64,000 nucleotides of DNA, taken from positions 5,721,001-5,785,000 of the forward strand of contig JBBBDQ010001122.1 of the NCBI GenBank assembly GCA_037127315.1, read 5' to 3'. How positions within the stretch are numbered: position 1 is the first letter of the stretch; each line of letters begins with the position of its first letter. The DNA comes from Ascarosepion bandense (taxonomy: Eukaryota; Mollusca; Cephalopoda; Sepiida; Sepiidae). Of the stretch, positions 35,748 to 46,329 are shown piece by piece. The position numbers were made by a program, and so were the translations under genes. The notes below the pieces were generated by a model. It saw only the letters and a program-made list of their open reading frames with translations. It had not been told where the DNA came from and did no database searches.

Positions 35748-36969
35748 TTGTTAATAATAGGCTTACTTTGTTTCTTGAAGCTAATAATAAAATTACAAAT
35801 TTCCAATCTGGCTTCACAAAGAAAAAAAATCACAATCAATCACCTGGTTCAACTGGAGTCTTTTATCAGGAATTCTTTCATTAAAAAGGAACATTTAATG
35901 ACAGTTTTCTTTGACTTAGAAAATGCTTATGATACTTCATAGAGATATGGTATCATGAAAGATTTAAATGAAATGGGTATTAAAGGAAGATTACCAATTT
36001 TTATCAATAACTTCCTTACAGAACAAATCTTTAATGTTCATGTCAGTACCACACTTTCCAACTTAAATGAGCAAGAAATGGGTGTCTCTCAGGGAAGGAT
36101 ATCATTAGTAACACTCTTTAACATCAAAATAAATGGCATTATTAGATGCTTGAATCATGGAGTTGACTGTTCACTGTATGAAGATCAAAAACTATCTATA
36201 CAATTGAACAGTAACTCCAACAGTGGCTCGATAAAGTAAACAGTGAAAAGATTCAATGTATACACTTCTGCCAACTTTAAAAGCTACATCATAATCCTGA
36301 ATTAAGACTCGATGGTATAGAAGTGTCTGTAGTAGACCAATACAAATACCTAGAAATAATATTCAACAAAAACTTATCCAATAAAGCAATACAATTAGTC
36401 AGCCATCTCTCACAAAGACTGGGGAGCTAACGTACAGACACTACTGAAACTTTATTGGTCATTGATTAAATCTAAAATGGATTATGGATGCTTTATCTAT
36501 GGTGCAACAGGAAAATCATACATGAAAGAGTTTAATACTAATCGATCACTGGGGGTGTGCAACTTGTGCTAGGAGCCTACAGTACATCCCCAGTTAAAAG
36601 CCGAAGCACACAAACCACCTTTGGCATTAAGACAACCTAAGTTAGCATTACAATATTACGTGAAACTTTGTTTGTGCCCAAGTAATTCAGCATATCATTG
36701 TGTTCTCCAACACCAATATAAAAAAAAATATGTAATTTAAAGGGAAATGCCATTAAACTTCTAGGCATCTGCACAGAAAACAATATCAACAAAGTCAAAA
36801 TAAACGCTTCTGTAATGCATGAAACTGTTCTTTCAAAAACTCTTCTCTGTTTAATAAAACAACCCATTGTATTATTAAGTCTGACAAAACACTCTGAAAC
36901 TGACACATCTGTTTTCATGGAATAAATTTAAAATATCTCACAAAAACACACAAATTGTAATCACATATA

Positions 36970-37702
36970 CAAGATGCAATGGATAAATTGTAGTCTAAAT
37001 GACACCAAAGAAAAAAAAATGAAAATAAACATCTCATTTTAACAGATATATTTACCAAAATTACACTAAAATACTAAAGAGTAAATTCATTCAATAAAAT
37101 TGCCATTGACTTCAACCATGGTCTCCAGACAACTTCAGAATCTCCTGCAACTCTTCTGGATGGTCTCCTTGTTTAAGTTCATGAATGCTGTCATAATCTT
37201 TGACTTCGTTTCATCTTTGATGTTAAAAAAAATTTTGTTGACCTCACACTCAACTGCACTCCCACACAATAATCAAGTGGGTGGCTGTCTGGGGAGTTAA
37301 GTGGCCAGATGACTGGCTTCTCTTGTTTGTATGTCATGGTGCAGAGTCTTGTTGCCAGGCATAAGGTCTTCCAGCAGCTATCTTATGGATTCTGGGCAGC
37401 ACCACCTACTGAAGGTATGAGGTAGGTCTCAGTGTTTAGTCTGAGACCTTCCTCAACAAATTCAGGGGTTCTTTTCTTATCAGAATAATCAGAGGGAGTT
37501 TTCCGAGCTGCTATACCTTTATAATCACCATTAGACTCATCCAATTCATTCTTAATCCTCTGCATTCTCCTCAGATTGACACCCAAACACTCTGAAATCT
37601 TCGTATTGGAGCCTGGTACTCAACTGACTCTACTACACTGTGTTGTCAACAAAATCAAAAGCAAACAATGTGCATGCAAAAAATTAAAATCATCACACGC
37701 TG
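36970..37702 (-). mobile_element. Internally deleted DD37D-type (maT-like) mariner relative
   Basis: 733 bp between TA dinucleotides (36968-36969, 37703-37704), with weakly matching inverted ends. The minus-strand frame at 37383-37586 reads VNLRRMQRIKNELDESNGDY through RTPEFV, a transposase N terminus. It then jumps directly to GLRLNTETY, a segment that normally lies far downstream, so the middle of the gene is deleted. The plus-strand complement at 37080-37300 is the transposase C terminus (Asn-Lys-Glu-rich helix, LEAVVEANGD-type end). It is inserted in the RNase H LINE of intron 5. Confidence 0.75.
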
Positions 37703-38506
37703 TACTGCTCTAAAAATATTGATAGAGTTCAATGTTCAGCTATACTCAATGAAACAACACTTCAAAATATCTACCTAACAAGTCCTCAATATTTAGTGCA
37801 GAAACTATGGCAATAGACTTAGCCTTGAATATTATCACAGATGTTAAACAAATCCATTATATTATCAGACTCCCTTGCTGTACTTACTTGATTCAGGTAT
37901 AATAATCTCACCAATCCTCTAATAACCAAACTTTGAAACAAAATCAATATACTTTGTAACCAGAAACACCATATTCTGCTGAATCCCTAGCCATATAGGC
38001 ATCCAGGGAAATGGAAAAGCAGATATGGCAGCTAAAGGAACACTAAAAATGCATATATCAAAAACAAAGTCCCTTGCACTAATTTTAAAACAGTTCTTGA
38101 TATATATATATATATATATATATCTTAAATAAGTGACAAGAGTTATAGAATACTTACCCAAATAATAAATTTGGCAAAATTAAACCTACACTTGGGATAA
38201 GACACCATAACACCAGACTTTTCCAAAGAAAGTAATCTTTGCAAGAATCCAAATTGGTTATTTCAATATCAAATTCATTTCTTCTAAAAGATAAGGAGGA
38301 TCCACCTAAATGCATAGGATACACAGTAAAACATTTTATAATGTAATGTGCTGAATTTGCTTCTATCTGTAAACACATTTATAAGGTGAACAGCTTTAGA
38401 GAATTTTCAAAAACGTTAATAAAAAAAATACTTTGATTTACTTAAGGAAATTAAATTATACACCAAACTTTAACCCAGAGAAAATTTCACTTATAGATGA
38501 ACTATA

Positions 38507-39733
38507 CAGTGGCCTAAGAAAAGTTTTTAGCCGGGAGAAATAACTACATCCAATTACAAAATGTAAATACATAATCCCAACTCAACATGAATAAACCATG
38601 TTTGAAACTGGTATGGAGTAGGTCCTACATACGAGTATCAGTGCTTGTATTCGATTTTTCATGCATTTGATCAAGTTATCAACAATCACCCGATCCATAT
38701 TTTGCCACTGACGTGATTTTGGTTGTATGTTCTCAAAGTTTTCAGTCAAGGTGCTCCCAAACATGCTCTATTGGATTCATGTCAGGACCTTGGGCTAACC
38801 AAGGTAATGACTTGATTCCTTGCAATTCCTTCCAGGACTTTGCTACTTTACTCATATGACATAGCACTCTATCTTCTTGAAAATGGTAGACATTCTTGTC
38901 AATCTGATTGGTTTCAAATAGTAGTAGTAGTGCTTTCTCTAATATTTGACAGTATTTTGGACCATTCAACTGCTCATCAACAAGAATTGGCTCAGATTTC
39001 CCCCCCAAACCAAACAGTGCCCCACACCATTATACCTATTCCTGTTTCACGATTGCTTGCAGATATTCAGTGTTCCAAGTCTCCTTCTGATTTTATCAAA
39101 CATAAACTTATCTCAGATTCAAATATTGGTAGAATTTACTTTCATCTGACCAAATTACAGACTGTCAAAATTTGTAATCTCTGCTCTTGAATTCTCTTGC
39201 CCAATCAATACACCTGTTACTTGTTAACCTCTGAAATCAAGGGCTTCTTTCTTGCAAGTCTTCTTTGATAGCCTAGCTCTTTCAGAGTCTTTCTTACCAC
39301 ATATTGTGACATTTCCATCTTTGAGACTCTGACAATAGTTTCTGATGACTTCCCTCTTCAGTGCCCTTTTCATTCGCTCAGACACAATGCTTGGTGTTCC
39401 TGAACGTTGTTCCATACAACAATGGCTTTCTTCATGAAATTTCTTGACAATATTATTAATCGTTTGATGATTAACCTGGAAAAAACCAAGCAATTTCTCT
39501 ACTTGACTTGCTACACTGTTGCCATCCTATTATTTGACCTCGTTGAAATTGACCAATTTCCTTACTTCTGCAAACTTTCTCTATTGCAAAATATAAGTCA
39601 ACAATCATTCATAGATGTGAGTAGATTGATACTAATGTGGCATTGACTGAAAAAAAAAAATAGGAGGAGTCATTATTATATAAGCCAAAATTGCTGTACT
39701 CAAGAACGACTAAAAACTTATCACAGCCAACTG
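38507..39733 (-). mobile_element. Decayed Tc1-type (DD34E) transposon
   Basis: A 1227-bp block flanked by TA (38505-38506, 39734-39735). Its ends are inverted repeats: left begins cagtggcctaagaaaag and the right end, complemented, begins cagttggctgtgataag, both followed by tttttag. The minus strand carries a broken Tc1 transposase: EIGQFQRGQIIGWQQCSKSS near the N terminus, a helix-turn-helix with VNHQTINNIVKKFHEE, then a catalytic-core piece with FQEDRVLCHMSK and PDMNPIEHVWEHLD. The Asp of QED and the Glu of PIEHVW are the expected second and third catalytic residues. Frameshifts and stops make it non-functional. It is inserted in the distal part of the RNase H LINE of intron 5. Confidence 0.88.
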
Positions 39734-39735
39734 TA

Positions 39736-40402
39736 CAACCAGTTTTCAACTATACTTCACAAATTATGAAACTTAAAACTTTCTAACTGAACATCCAACA
39801 GCCCAATGCAACCAAGTTTGCCAGATCTCGCCTGTCTCAATCCCCTTTAAGCTGCAAGGGAGGTGCTTCCAGTTAAGTGTGTGAGCTTCTCTATCGCACA
39901 GAATTGTCTATCAAAATCAAATTTATATAAATGGTCTCATTAAACTCTCTTTGATTTACACCCATCTTCACCATCAGTTGAAAAAAAAAGGGAATGACGA
40001 TCCCATTGTGAGTGAGTGCTGACAACAAAAAACCATTTGGGGCAGTTGATGTGTCAATTTTGGCTTCACTTATACTCCCCCCCACACACACACACTAATG
40101 CTGTGGTCTTTAAACATATTCACTATCTTTTTTTGTTTATGTAAACAATACCATGTAAAATAATAAGCATGTTCTCTGTTCGGAGCATTTAAAAGGCAGA
40201 AGCTGAATTGAGCACATTGTCATATCTATTCATACTTAAATAAAACTGTGGAATGGAAGCACGTGTGTCTGAGGCAATATACAACATTACCAGAAGACGC
40301 ACGTCTGCTGTATGGCAGTAAATGTGTTAAATGTATGAACATGTGTACGAGGATTCCAAATGTTGATGTTCCTTTTGAATTTTTTTTTCTTTTCACCTCC
40401 AG
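39736..40402. other. End of intron 5
   Basis: The first 150 bases may be the 3' end of the RNase H LINE displaced by the Tc1 element. The remainder is unassigned and ends with the pyrimidine tract and cctccag acceptor. Confidence 0.4.
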
Positions 40403-40526
40403 ATTTAAATCCGATTATGTGGAAGCAGTAAAAGGAATGAAGCTTCATTTAATGAAAGAATCAGAACCCCACAAGCTGTTGTACTTTGGAGAATTACTTG
40501 GAGGACGTAACTTTAGCCCCAAAATG
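40403..40526 (+). CDS. MAN1B1: MAN1B1 exon, barrel helix segment
   Basis: A 124-nt exon, acceptor cacctccag and donor gtgaga. It encodes FKSDYVEAVKGMKLHLMKES, then EPHKLLYFGELLGGRNFSPK followed by M. This aligns with the human stretch that begins at EDYVEAIEGV and ends at FSAKM. It starts with the third base of a Thr codon and ends in phase 0, so the Met joins DHLVCYLPG of the next exon, the normal arrangement. It is the first coding sequence after the 13.3-kb transposon-loaded intron. Confidence 0.94.
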
Positions 40527-42922
40527 GTGAGATTCAAGTTGGCAGTTTGATGTGACCATTTGCAAAACTCTGTATCTTCTTTGGGAAATCATTCGGTTTA
40601 TTTTCCTATCATATTGTGTCCAGCAAATTTTCCTCTTTTATTTATTTCACTTTCCTCTCTATTTGTTGCTTTACTTTCTCTTTCACTCTATAGATTTCTT
40701 GATTTTTCCCTCTCCCCATCTCTCTTTTTCTCATTTTGTATGCATATATGTTTATCTATCTTATATACACCCCCACTGCAATGCCTAACCTGATAAGTAC
40801 TTAAAAGAGGGGGCTACTTGTGAACACTAGGTATTGTAAGAAACCCTTTACTATTTGAAATAGGTTTTAGCTTTAAAGAACCTGCAAAGATTTGGGCTCA
40901 TAAAAAGAAAAGAATATCTCCCCCCCACACACACACACCAAGAGATCAATAGCCTCATGTAAAAAAGCATTATAATTGGAAATATTTATTTTTCAACAAA
41001 TCTTTGTCAAGGCACTTAAGTTAACAGTGAATATTCATCACATTAAGTAGGCATTTGTTTATCTTGCACAAAGAAAAACATTAGAAAGCAAAACAAATTA
41101 TGAAAAAGTCATAAATAAAGAAAACATAAATATCAAAGTTTATTCATTTTGAAAAAAGGTAGCAGGAAAAAAAAATTTAAATATAAGTCAGGATTTAAGG
41201 CTAAAACAGATTATGAAGTCATTATTTATAACATAGAATAAAATAATTTACATTACCTTTTTGACAGTACTAACACCTAAATTATCAATTGTTAAAAGAT
41301 GAACAAGAGTAGAAAATGCAGAGTTGATAAAACAGAAAGTGAAAATAAGACAAATGATCTTAGGATTGTTGTACTAAAACAGAAAAACTGTGGGGGGGAA
41401 AAATTGAACAAAATAATAAGCAATACATATATAACTTCAAATAAATATAATAATCATATGTAAAATAAATAATAATTATATATTATATTAAATTATTATG
41501 TTACTTTTAAGCAATATTAGGTTGTTTTTTTGTTTTTTTTCAGTTAAACTTAAAATCAGTTAATTTTTTGGAACTTAAAAAAATGTCACATTGAGTTCGG
41601 AACGCCACATATGGAACATTTTACAATGAAAATTTCAGATCAAAATTCAGCGTATAACCATGTATCAACTTTATTGATCCACTTTATGTAAAATATATAT
41701 ACACACACACACACACAGTATAGTGATTACATCAAAAGATGATGTCAATATTTAAATTATTTTTATGTGATTAATTCTTTTGTTGCATGTAAGAAAAGAA
41801 ATTTGATTTTTAAATCCAGTAAAACTAAAAAATATCCAAAGAAAGCTTGCACAAAACAAATAAGACAATGTATTAGTACCCTGATCTCCCCTACATGTAG
41901 ATATAAGGCACGTTTACTTATATAATTTTTTTCTTTATAAGCAACTGTACTCAAACTTGACTAAATCCTAAGCAACTCCTTTAGTGAGATCAGTGTGCTT
42001 GAAGCAACTTAAGAAAGTGTAGAATTAAACAAAGACAGTATTAAATCCGTTATTTTATTCTGAATTGAAGATTTTTATTAGTTGCAGTGAAATATTTTTC
42101 TTTTTTGTATAAAAAAATTAAGCTATAAATTTCAAGATAAAAAGTTTAAGCAATTTTAGTATTAATTCTTACACAAAATCTAATCAAATGGAATACTGGT
42201 CCAAATTCATATTTGCTTATATTAAGAAAAAAAAAAACAAAAAGCCATTTACATGTCATCTATTGTCTTTATCTTTGTTGTTATTTTCACAATGTTTTTG
42301 GCCTTTATGCTCTTCGGCCTTCATCAGATACTTGTTGATAATCCGAGTAACCTTCAAGGAATTTCAAACTAACCCTTTGATTTAATCTCCAGGGATAGAT
42401 TTTTCTTGTCCCACTGACCATGTCTAGTTCTTATTTAGTATTGCTCAGTTATTGCTCACTCCATTTTCAAAAAGAAAAATTCTAATCATGCTTATTGTTA
42501 CCATATTGATGGTTAGGCTGTATAACTAATGAATAAATAGTCATGTTGTTACCATAATAACGGAATATCTCATTAGTAAAAGAAATATGGGGAGATTGGG
42601 CTGCATAACCAATAAATAAATAGTTACATTGTGTTTTAGAGTACGGAAATATTTTTGTTTCTGATTAGGATTTGTTGACAATTCATTTTCATTACTTCAT
42701 TGGGGAGGGTAATAAAAGTGTTTGATTCAAGAGAAAGCAGATGGGGTGTGTGAGATACAGAGAAATGTAGGCCAAATGCTTTAGAAATGGCACATAATTC
42801 AAGTTTAAATATTTAGGCAACATTTGCTGGAAACAAAATATATTTGTTTTTGTTTTTTTTTTTTTGGTTCTCTCTCAATGAATTTAAAGAGTTAATATTT
42901 TTTCCCCTTCTTCCTGGTGCAG
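40527..42922 (+). other. MAN1B1 intron 6
   Basis: gtgaga...ggtgcag. Contains a pyrimidine-rich stretch (40610-40760), short CA tracts and the dispersed repeat 42250-42470. No coding sequence recognised. Confidence 0.8.
42250..42470. repeat. Dispersed repeat, second copy at 50485-50640
   Basis: ggccttcatcagatacttgt, taaccttcaaggaatttcaa and ctgaccatgtctagttctta match ggccttcttcaggtgtttgt, taaccttcaggaaattttga and ctgtccatgtctacacatat at 50510-50610. Unrecognised family, same orientation. Confidence 0.65.
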
Positions 42923-43117
42923 GACCATTTGGTTTGTTACTTACCAGGAACACTGGCTCTAGGTTATATGCACGGACTTGGTGATGACCACCTGGAATTG
43001 GCCAAGAAACTGATGAAAACCTGCTTCAATATGTACAACCGGATGCCAACCAAACTGAGTCCAGAAATTGTCTACTTCAACATGGCACCAGGCGCAAAGG
43101 AAGATCTTATTGTCAAG
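42923..43117 (+). CDS. MAN1B1: MAN1B1 exon with the disulfide cysteines
   Basis: 65 codons in phase 0, acceptor ctggtgcag and donor gtaagg. It begins DHLVCYLPGTLALGYMHGLG. The first Cys (LVC) and the second (KTCFNM) are 29 residues apart, exactly as the conserved Cys527-Cys556 disulfide in the human enzyme. The His of DHLVC corresponds to active-site His524. The segment LSPEIVYFNMAPGAKEDLIV matches the family region before the final domain block. Confidence 0.96.
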
Positions 43118-43439
43118 GTAAGGATTTCATTTCTATTTAAATCTTGAATGAGAATACAAAACTATTGCTATGAATCAGAGAATTCAGAATAACAACTCCT
43201 AATATTGAATGAAGGTTTGTTAATTTATCTGTGCATCAAGAGCCCATCTAATGCATTTTTTTTATTCTCAAAACCTACCCAGATATAATAAACCCCTTGT
43301 GACCTGTTACAAAGCCAGAAAAGTGACATTTGTAATATTGATTTTATATTTATAAACGTTGTCTCTGATATTGGCCACTTATCTCAAAAAAGTACAGCAA
43401 ATTTTATGTTAGCAAATTTGCCAAAAAAGAGCATCACAT

Positions 43440-43770
43440 AATGAAGAAAGGCTCAAAATTGGTAAAGAGTTTTATTGTCAAAATGTTTGTTATTATTAAG
43501 AGGGAAGATCAAAGGATTTTTTGATTATATTAAATTTTTTTAATCTTTTCTAGTTCGTTTGAAATTTTGGTTAAAAATCTTGTTTTTCTTGCATCAGTGG
43601 TGGCCCAATGATAGGAAATTTAGTGCCTTTTTTTTTTCTGGTAAAAAAAAACACATTGATTTGGAAATTCTTACAAAAATCAAATAATTGTCAAACTTTT
43701 ATGAAATTTTCAAAGATTATTCACAAATGAATTAAATTTTAGAATTTATTTTATTTTTAGAAAATCTTGG
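43440..43770 (+). repeat. Partial copy of the 13.4-14.9 kb inverted-repeat family
   Basis: gaagaaaggctcaaaattgg, agggaagatcaaaggatttt, ttggaaattcttacaaaaat and caaataattgt follow the same order as 14405-14680. It is one arm only, in intron 7. Confidence 0.6.
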
Positions 43771-44204
43771 TAAGACAACTAAAAACAGTGCTAATCATCT
43801 ATTTTAGAAAAAGTAACCAAAAATTTCTTCCAATCAATTTAAATTAGTTCTTGAAATAAGCAAAGTATTTCGCTTATTAGAAATATTAAATTAGCTTGAA
43901 ATTAAAACTAAAATAAAGCATCAAGAAAGATTTTTCATTTTTGAAAATTCATTTTAAACCTTAAGTATTGGGTTCTTATTTTTATTTATTTGGGGGGGAG
44001 GTAACTTATATAAAGTGATTTGGTAATATCTGTCTATACTTCTAAGATGAGGTATTATTTACATTGTTTGGACTGTTGCTTTCATCTTTATTGCCATATT
44101 CACAACATTTCAGCTGTTGTAAGTGGTGAGTGGAACTTCAAACTGAATCCTTTATTTTGATCACTGGGTATATTGTTCTCATTCCATGAGCATGCCATTT
44201 CTGA

Positions 44205-44365
44205 ATGTCTTAGTTATCTCCCTTTAACTCAACTCTCTAAGTTATTTGTTCACCACTGCTGTAGCCAGATACTGAAATCAACTTTCGGTCAAGTTACTGG
44301 ATCTAACTAATGCTTTTATCAACTGGGCCATGTGTCCTTGAGTTAAAGAGAGATAACTAAGACAT
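44205..44365. repeat. Inverted repeat pair, 28 bp with one mismatch
   Basis: 44205-44232 (atgtcttagttatctccctt...) and 44338-44365 (its complement with a single change). Weaker matching continues outward (ccatgagcatgccatt against a block near 44380). About 105 bases between. MITE-like, in intron 7. Confidence 0.8.
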
Positions 44366-44645
44366 CCATAAGTGACATGGCCCACTCCGAGATTCAAAGA
44401 TGGTTCTCGTTAAGACCTTGTGGACTGGTGCTATAGAATCACAGACAAAGAACTGTAACAAATAACAGAAACCACATCACAAGCTATGTTGAGAAATAAA
44501 TATTTGTTGTGTAAAATAAGCACTTTTTTCTTTTTTCTCCCTCATTACATTGTCAACTTAGTGAGGCCCTTCCTCCCAAAGTCTCTATGAAAATGTTTGA
44601 TATTTCCCCTGTTGCTTTGTTTATGTATTTTATTTTCTCTTTCAG

Positions 44646-44978
44646 CCTGCAGATGCACACAATCTCCAACGTCCTGAGACAGTAGAAAGTCTCTTCTATT
44701 TGTACCAAATCACTAAGGACAAAAAATACCAAGAATGGGGTTGGATGATCTTCCAGGCATTTGAGAAATACACCAAGCTTCCAAATGCTGGCTACTCATC
44801 TATCAGCAATGTAAAGAGCACAACAAATCAAGGTTTCCGTGATAAAATGGAAAGCTTTTTTCTGGCTGAAACACTTAAGTATTTCTACCTTTTGTTTGCT
44901 GATGGCAAACCAATCATCCCGCTTGACAAGTACGTGTTCAACAGTGAGGCACATCCACTCCCCATTTATGACTCCTGA
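44646..44978 (+). CDS. MAN1B1: MAN1B1 last coding exon, catalytic Glu, calcium site and stop
   Basis: Acceptor tctctttcag, 110 codons and a TGA at 44976-44978. It contains [20 protein letters not shown]; the Glu of RPET corresponds to catalytic Glu599 and the Glu of VES to Glu602. Then follow [40 protein letters not shown] (Glu663 equivalent) and the terminal calcium-site motif. That motif reads [10 protein letters not shown], where the family norm is VFNTEAHP. The Thr whose side chain and carbonyl bind calcium is Ser (codon agt). Ser keeps a hydroxyl, so activity may persist. The protein ends PIYDS, a normal end point for this family. Confidence 0.97.
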   Translation, partial: PADAHNLQRPETVESLFYLYQITKDKKYQEWGWMIFQAFEKYTKLPNAGYSSISNVKSTTNQGFRDKMESFFLAETLKYFYLLFADGKPIIPLDKYVFNSEAHPLPIYDS

Positions 44979-45969
44979 GGCTTCAATTAGCTCTATTTCC
45001 AAGATCAGACTAGGAACAAAAAAAAAAAATCCTGCAATGTGAGTCAAGCTGGTTTGACAAGGGGGCAATATCCACTTTATTCCCAATCTACATTGGATGA
45101 CCCACTTATTGATTTATCAAAGGAATTATTTTTTGCAGACATTCAAGTCTGGTGATCTCAATTTAGCCCAACTTGGCTTGAATCAAATCCTCCCTGCAGC
45201 CCTGTCTATACAAGCTCATTTCTACCAAAACCCTTTTCTCTCTCTCTCTCTTTTTTTTTCTTTCTCCAAATCTTTTCTCCCCATTAACATTGCTCAGTCT
45301 ATCTGAGACCAAGTCAAGATGTCACCATCATTGACTGTTAATTCCAGTCCTCTCCATGTCTAGTTTATATTCACTTCTCTTCTTCATGCTTAACGTTTAT
45401 TTCACAATCAAAGGGCAAATTTTTTTTCAGCTGTCATGGTTCTTAATTTTGGGCAGCTCACATCAGCAGGACCCACAAAGGATGGGAAAAAAGTTTTCAG
45501 ATTGTCATTTCTACAGATTGGTTTTTCATGCAATTATTCACATGGAGGAAAGATAATGTTCACCTCCCTTTTTGTTTGTTTTTCATCTGTTCATTTATTT
45601 CATGAGTGTTGGGATTTTGGGTTTAAATCTTTACGGTATGGGAAAAGGGTTTTAGGGGTTCAGGTTTTAAAATCTATATAAATGAGCTGATAAATGATGA
45701 TGCCTCTCAAAGAAAAAAATATATTTCTATCTACCCATCATGCACACACACACACACATACCAGTGAGAGTGTAATAAAAAGTTTTCAGCCTATCCAAAA
45801 AAAAAAGATTTAAAAACAAAATTAATCTTGTTTTATATATGAGACAGATAAAAGGAATAATTATTTTAGCTGATACATTTCATCCTCTGATGAACTCCAT
45901 CAAATGAGGAGGAAACATCGATTTAGATGAATTTTGGCTTTTTACATATATTTTTAGTTATATCTGAAA

Positions 45970-46018
<49 letters not shown>

Positions 46019-46023
46019 TAAAT

Positions 46024-46077
46024 AGAGACAAGCGGAAAAACTATTCTTAGCCTAAAAAATAGTTTTTCCTGGTCTCT
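46024..46077. repeat. Imperfect hairpin following a TA microsatellite
   Basis: agagac...ggaaaaactatt and aatagttttt...gtctct pair around a loop of about 12 bases. It sits between (TA)n at 45972-46010 and (GT)n at 46128. Confidence 0.8.
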
Positions 46078-46121
46078 TTTTATTGATTTTGTTCCTTTAC
46101 AGATACTTTATCTGAAAATAA

Positions 46122-46186
<65 letters not shown>

Positions 46187-46188
<2 letters not shown>

Positions 46189-46329
46189 TCATATAGATAG
46201 GTGTGAGTTTGTAACCCTGAGTTTCACGATCTTGCGATTGTCAGACAAACTGATTCAGTTTGTCTGACAATCGCAAGAGCGTGAAACCCAGGGTTACAAA
46301 CACATAAACTCACACTTATCTATATGAAT
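46187..46329. repeat. 143-bp palindrome with almost no loop
   Basis: Arms 46187-46253 and 46255-46329 pair nearly completely: attcatatagatag against ctatctatatgaat-type ends, gtaaccctgagtttcac against gtgaaacccagggttac, and cgattgtcagacaaactga against tcagtttgtctgacaatcg. The centre is a single t at 46254. It is preceded by (GT)n(TA)n(CA)n. It lies about 1.2 kb after the MAN1B1 stop and may be in the 3' UTR. Confidence 0.92.

Larger units (their letters stand above)
33340..38506 (+). mobile_element. Decayed LINE of the Jockey/I type with endonuclease, RT and RNase H
   Basis: Reading the plus strand through frameshifts and stops gives the order of a complete non-LTR retrotransposon. There is an ORF1 remnant near 33410-33560 (SKGVIKSPDLAACSLE; NTNTYIY...LKFNTPKP). 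An apurinic endonuclease runs 33855-34475 (IIQWNAREVKTNRNKLRFLI, MGDINSHDIIW, GSDHFPIVLE). The reverse transcriptase follows at about 35190-36250 (NYHPIAFVNNLYKMFVR; VFFDLENAYDT; GVSQGRISLVTLF; motif C degraded to LYEDQ). A thumb segment PPLALRQPKLALQYYVKLCL and an RNase H region near 37790-38050 (FSAETMAIDLALNIITDVK, MEKADMAAKGTLKM-like) complete it. It is dead. Three later elements split it: 35254-35747, 36970-37702 and the Tc1 at 38507. The 3' end may continue after 39735. Confidence 0.87.

Noticed and set aside
40552..40793. Two overlapping frames of 77-78 codons after exon 6
   Set aside because: Pyrimidine-tract translation directly downstream of a good gtgaga donor; this is intron.
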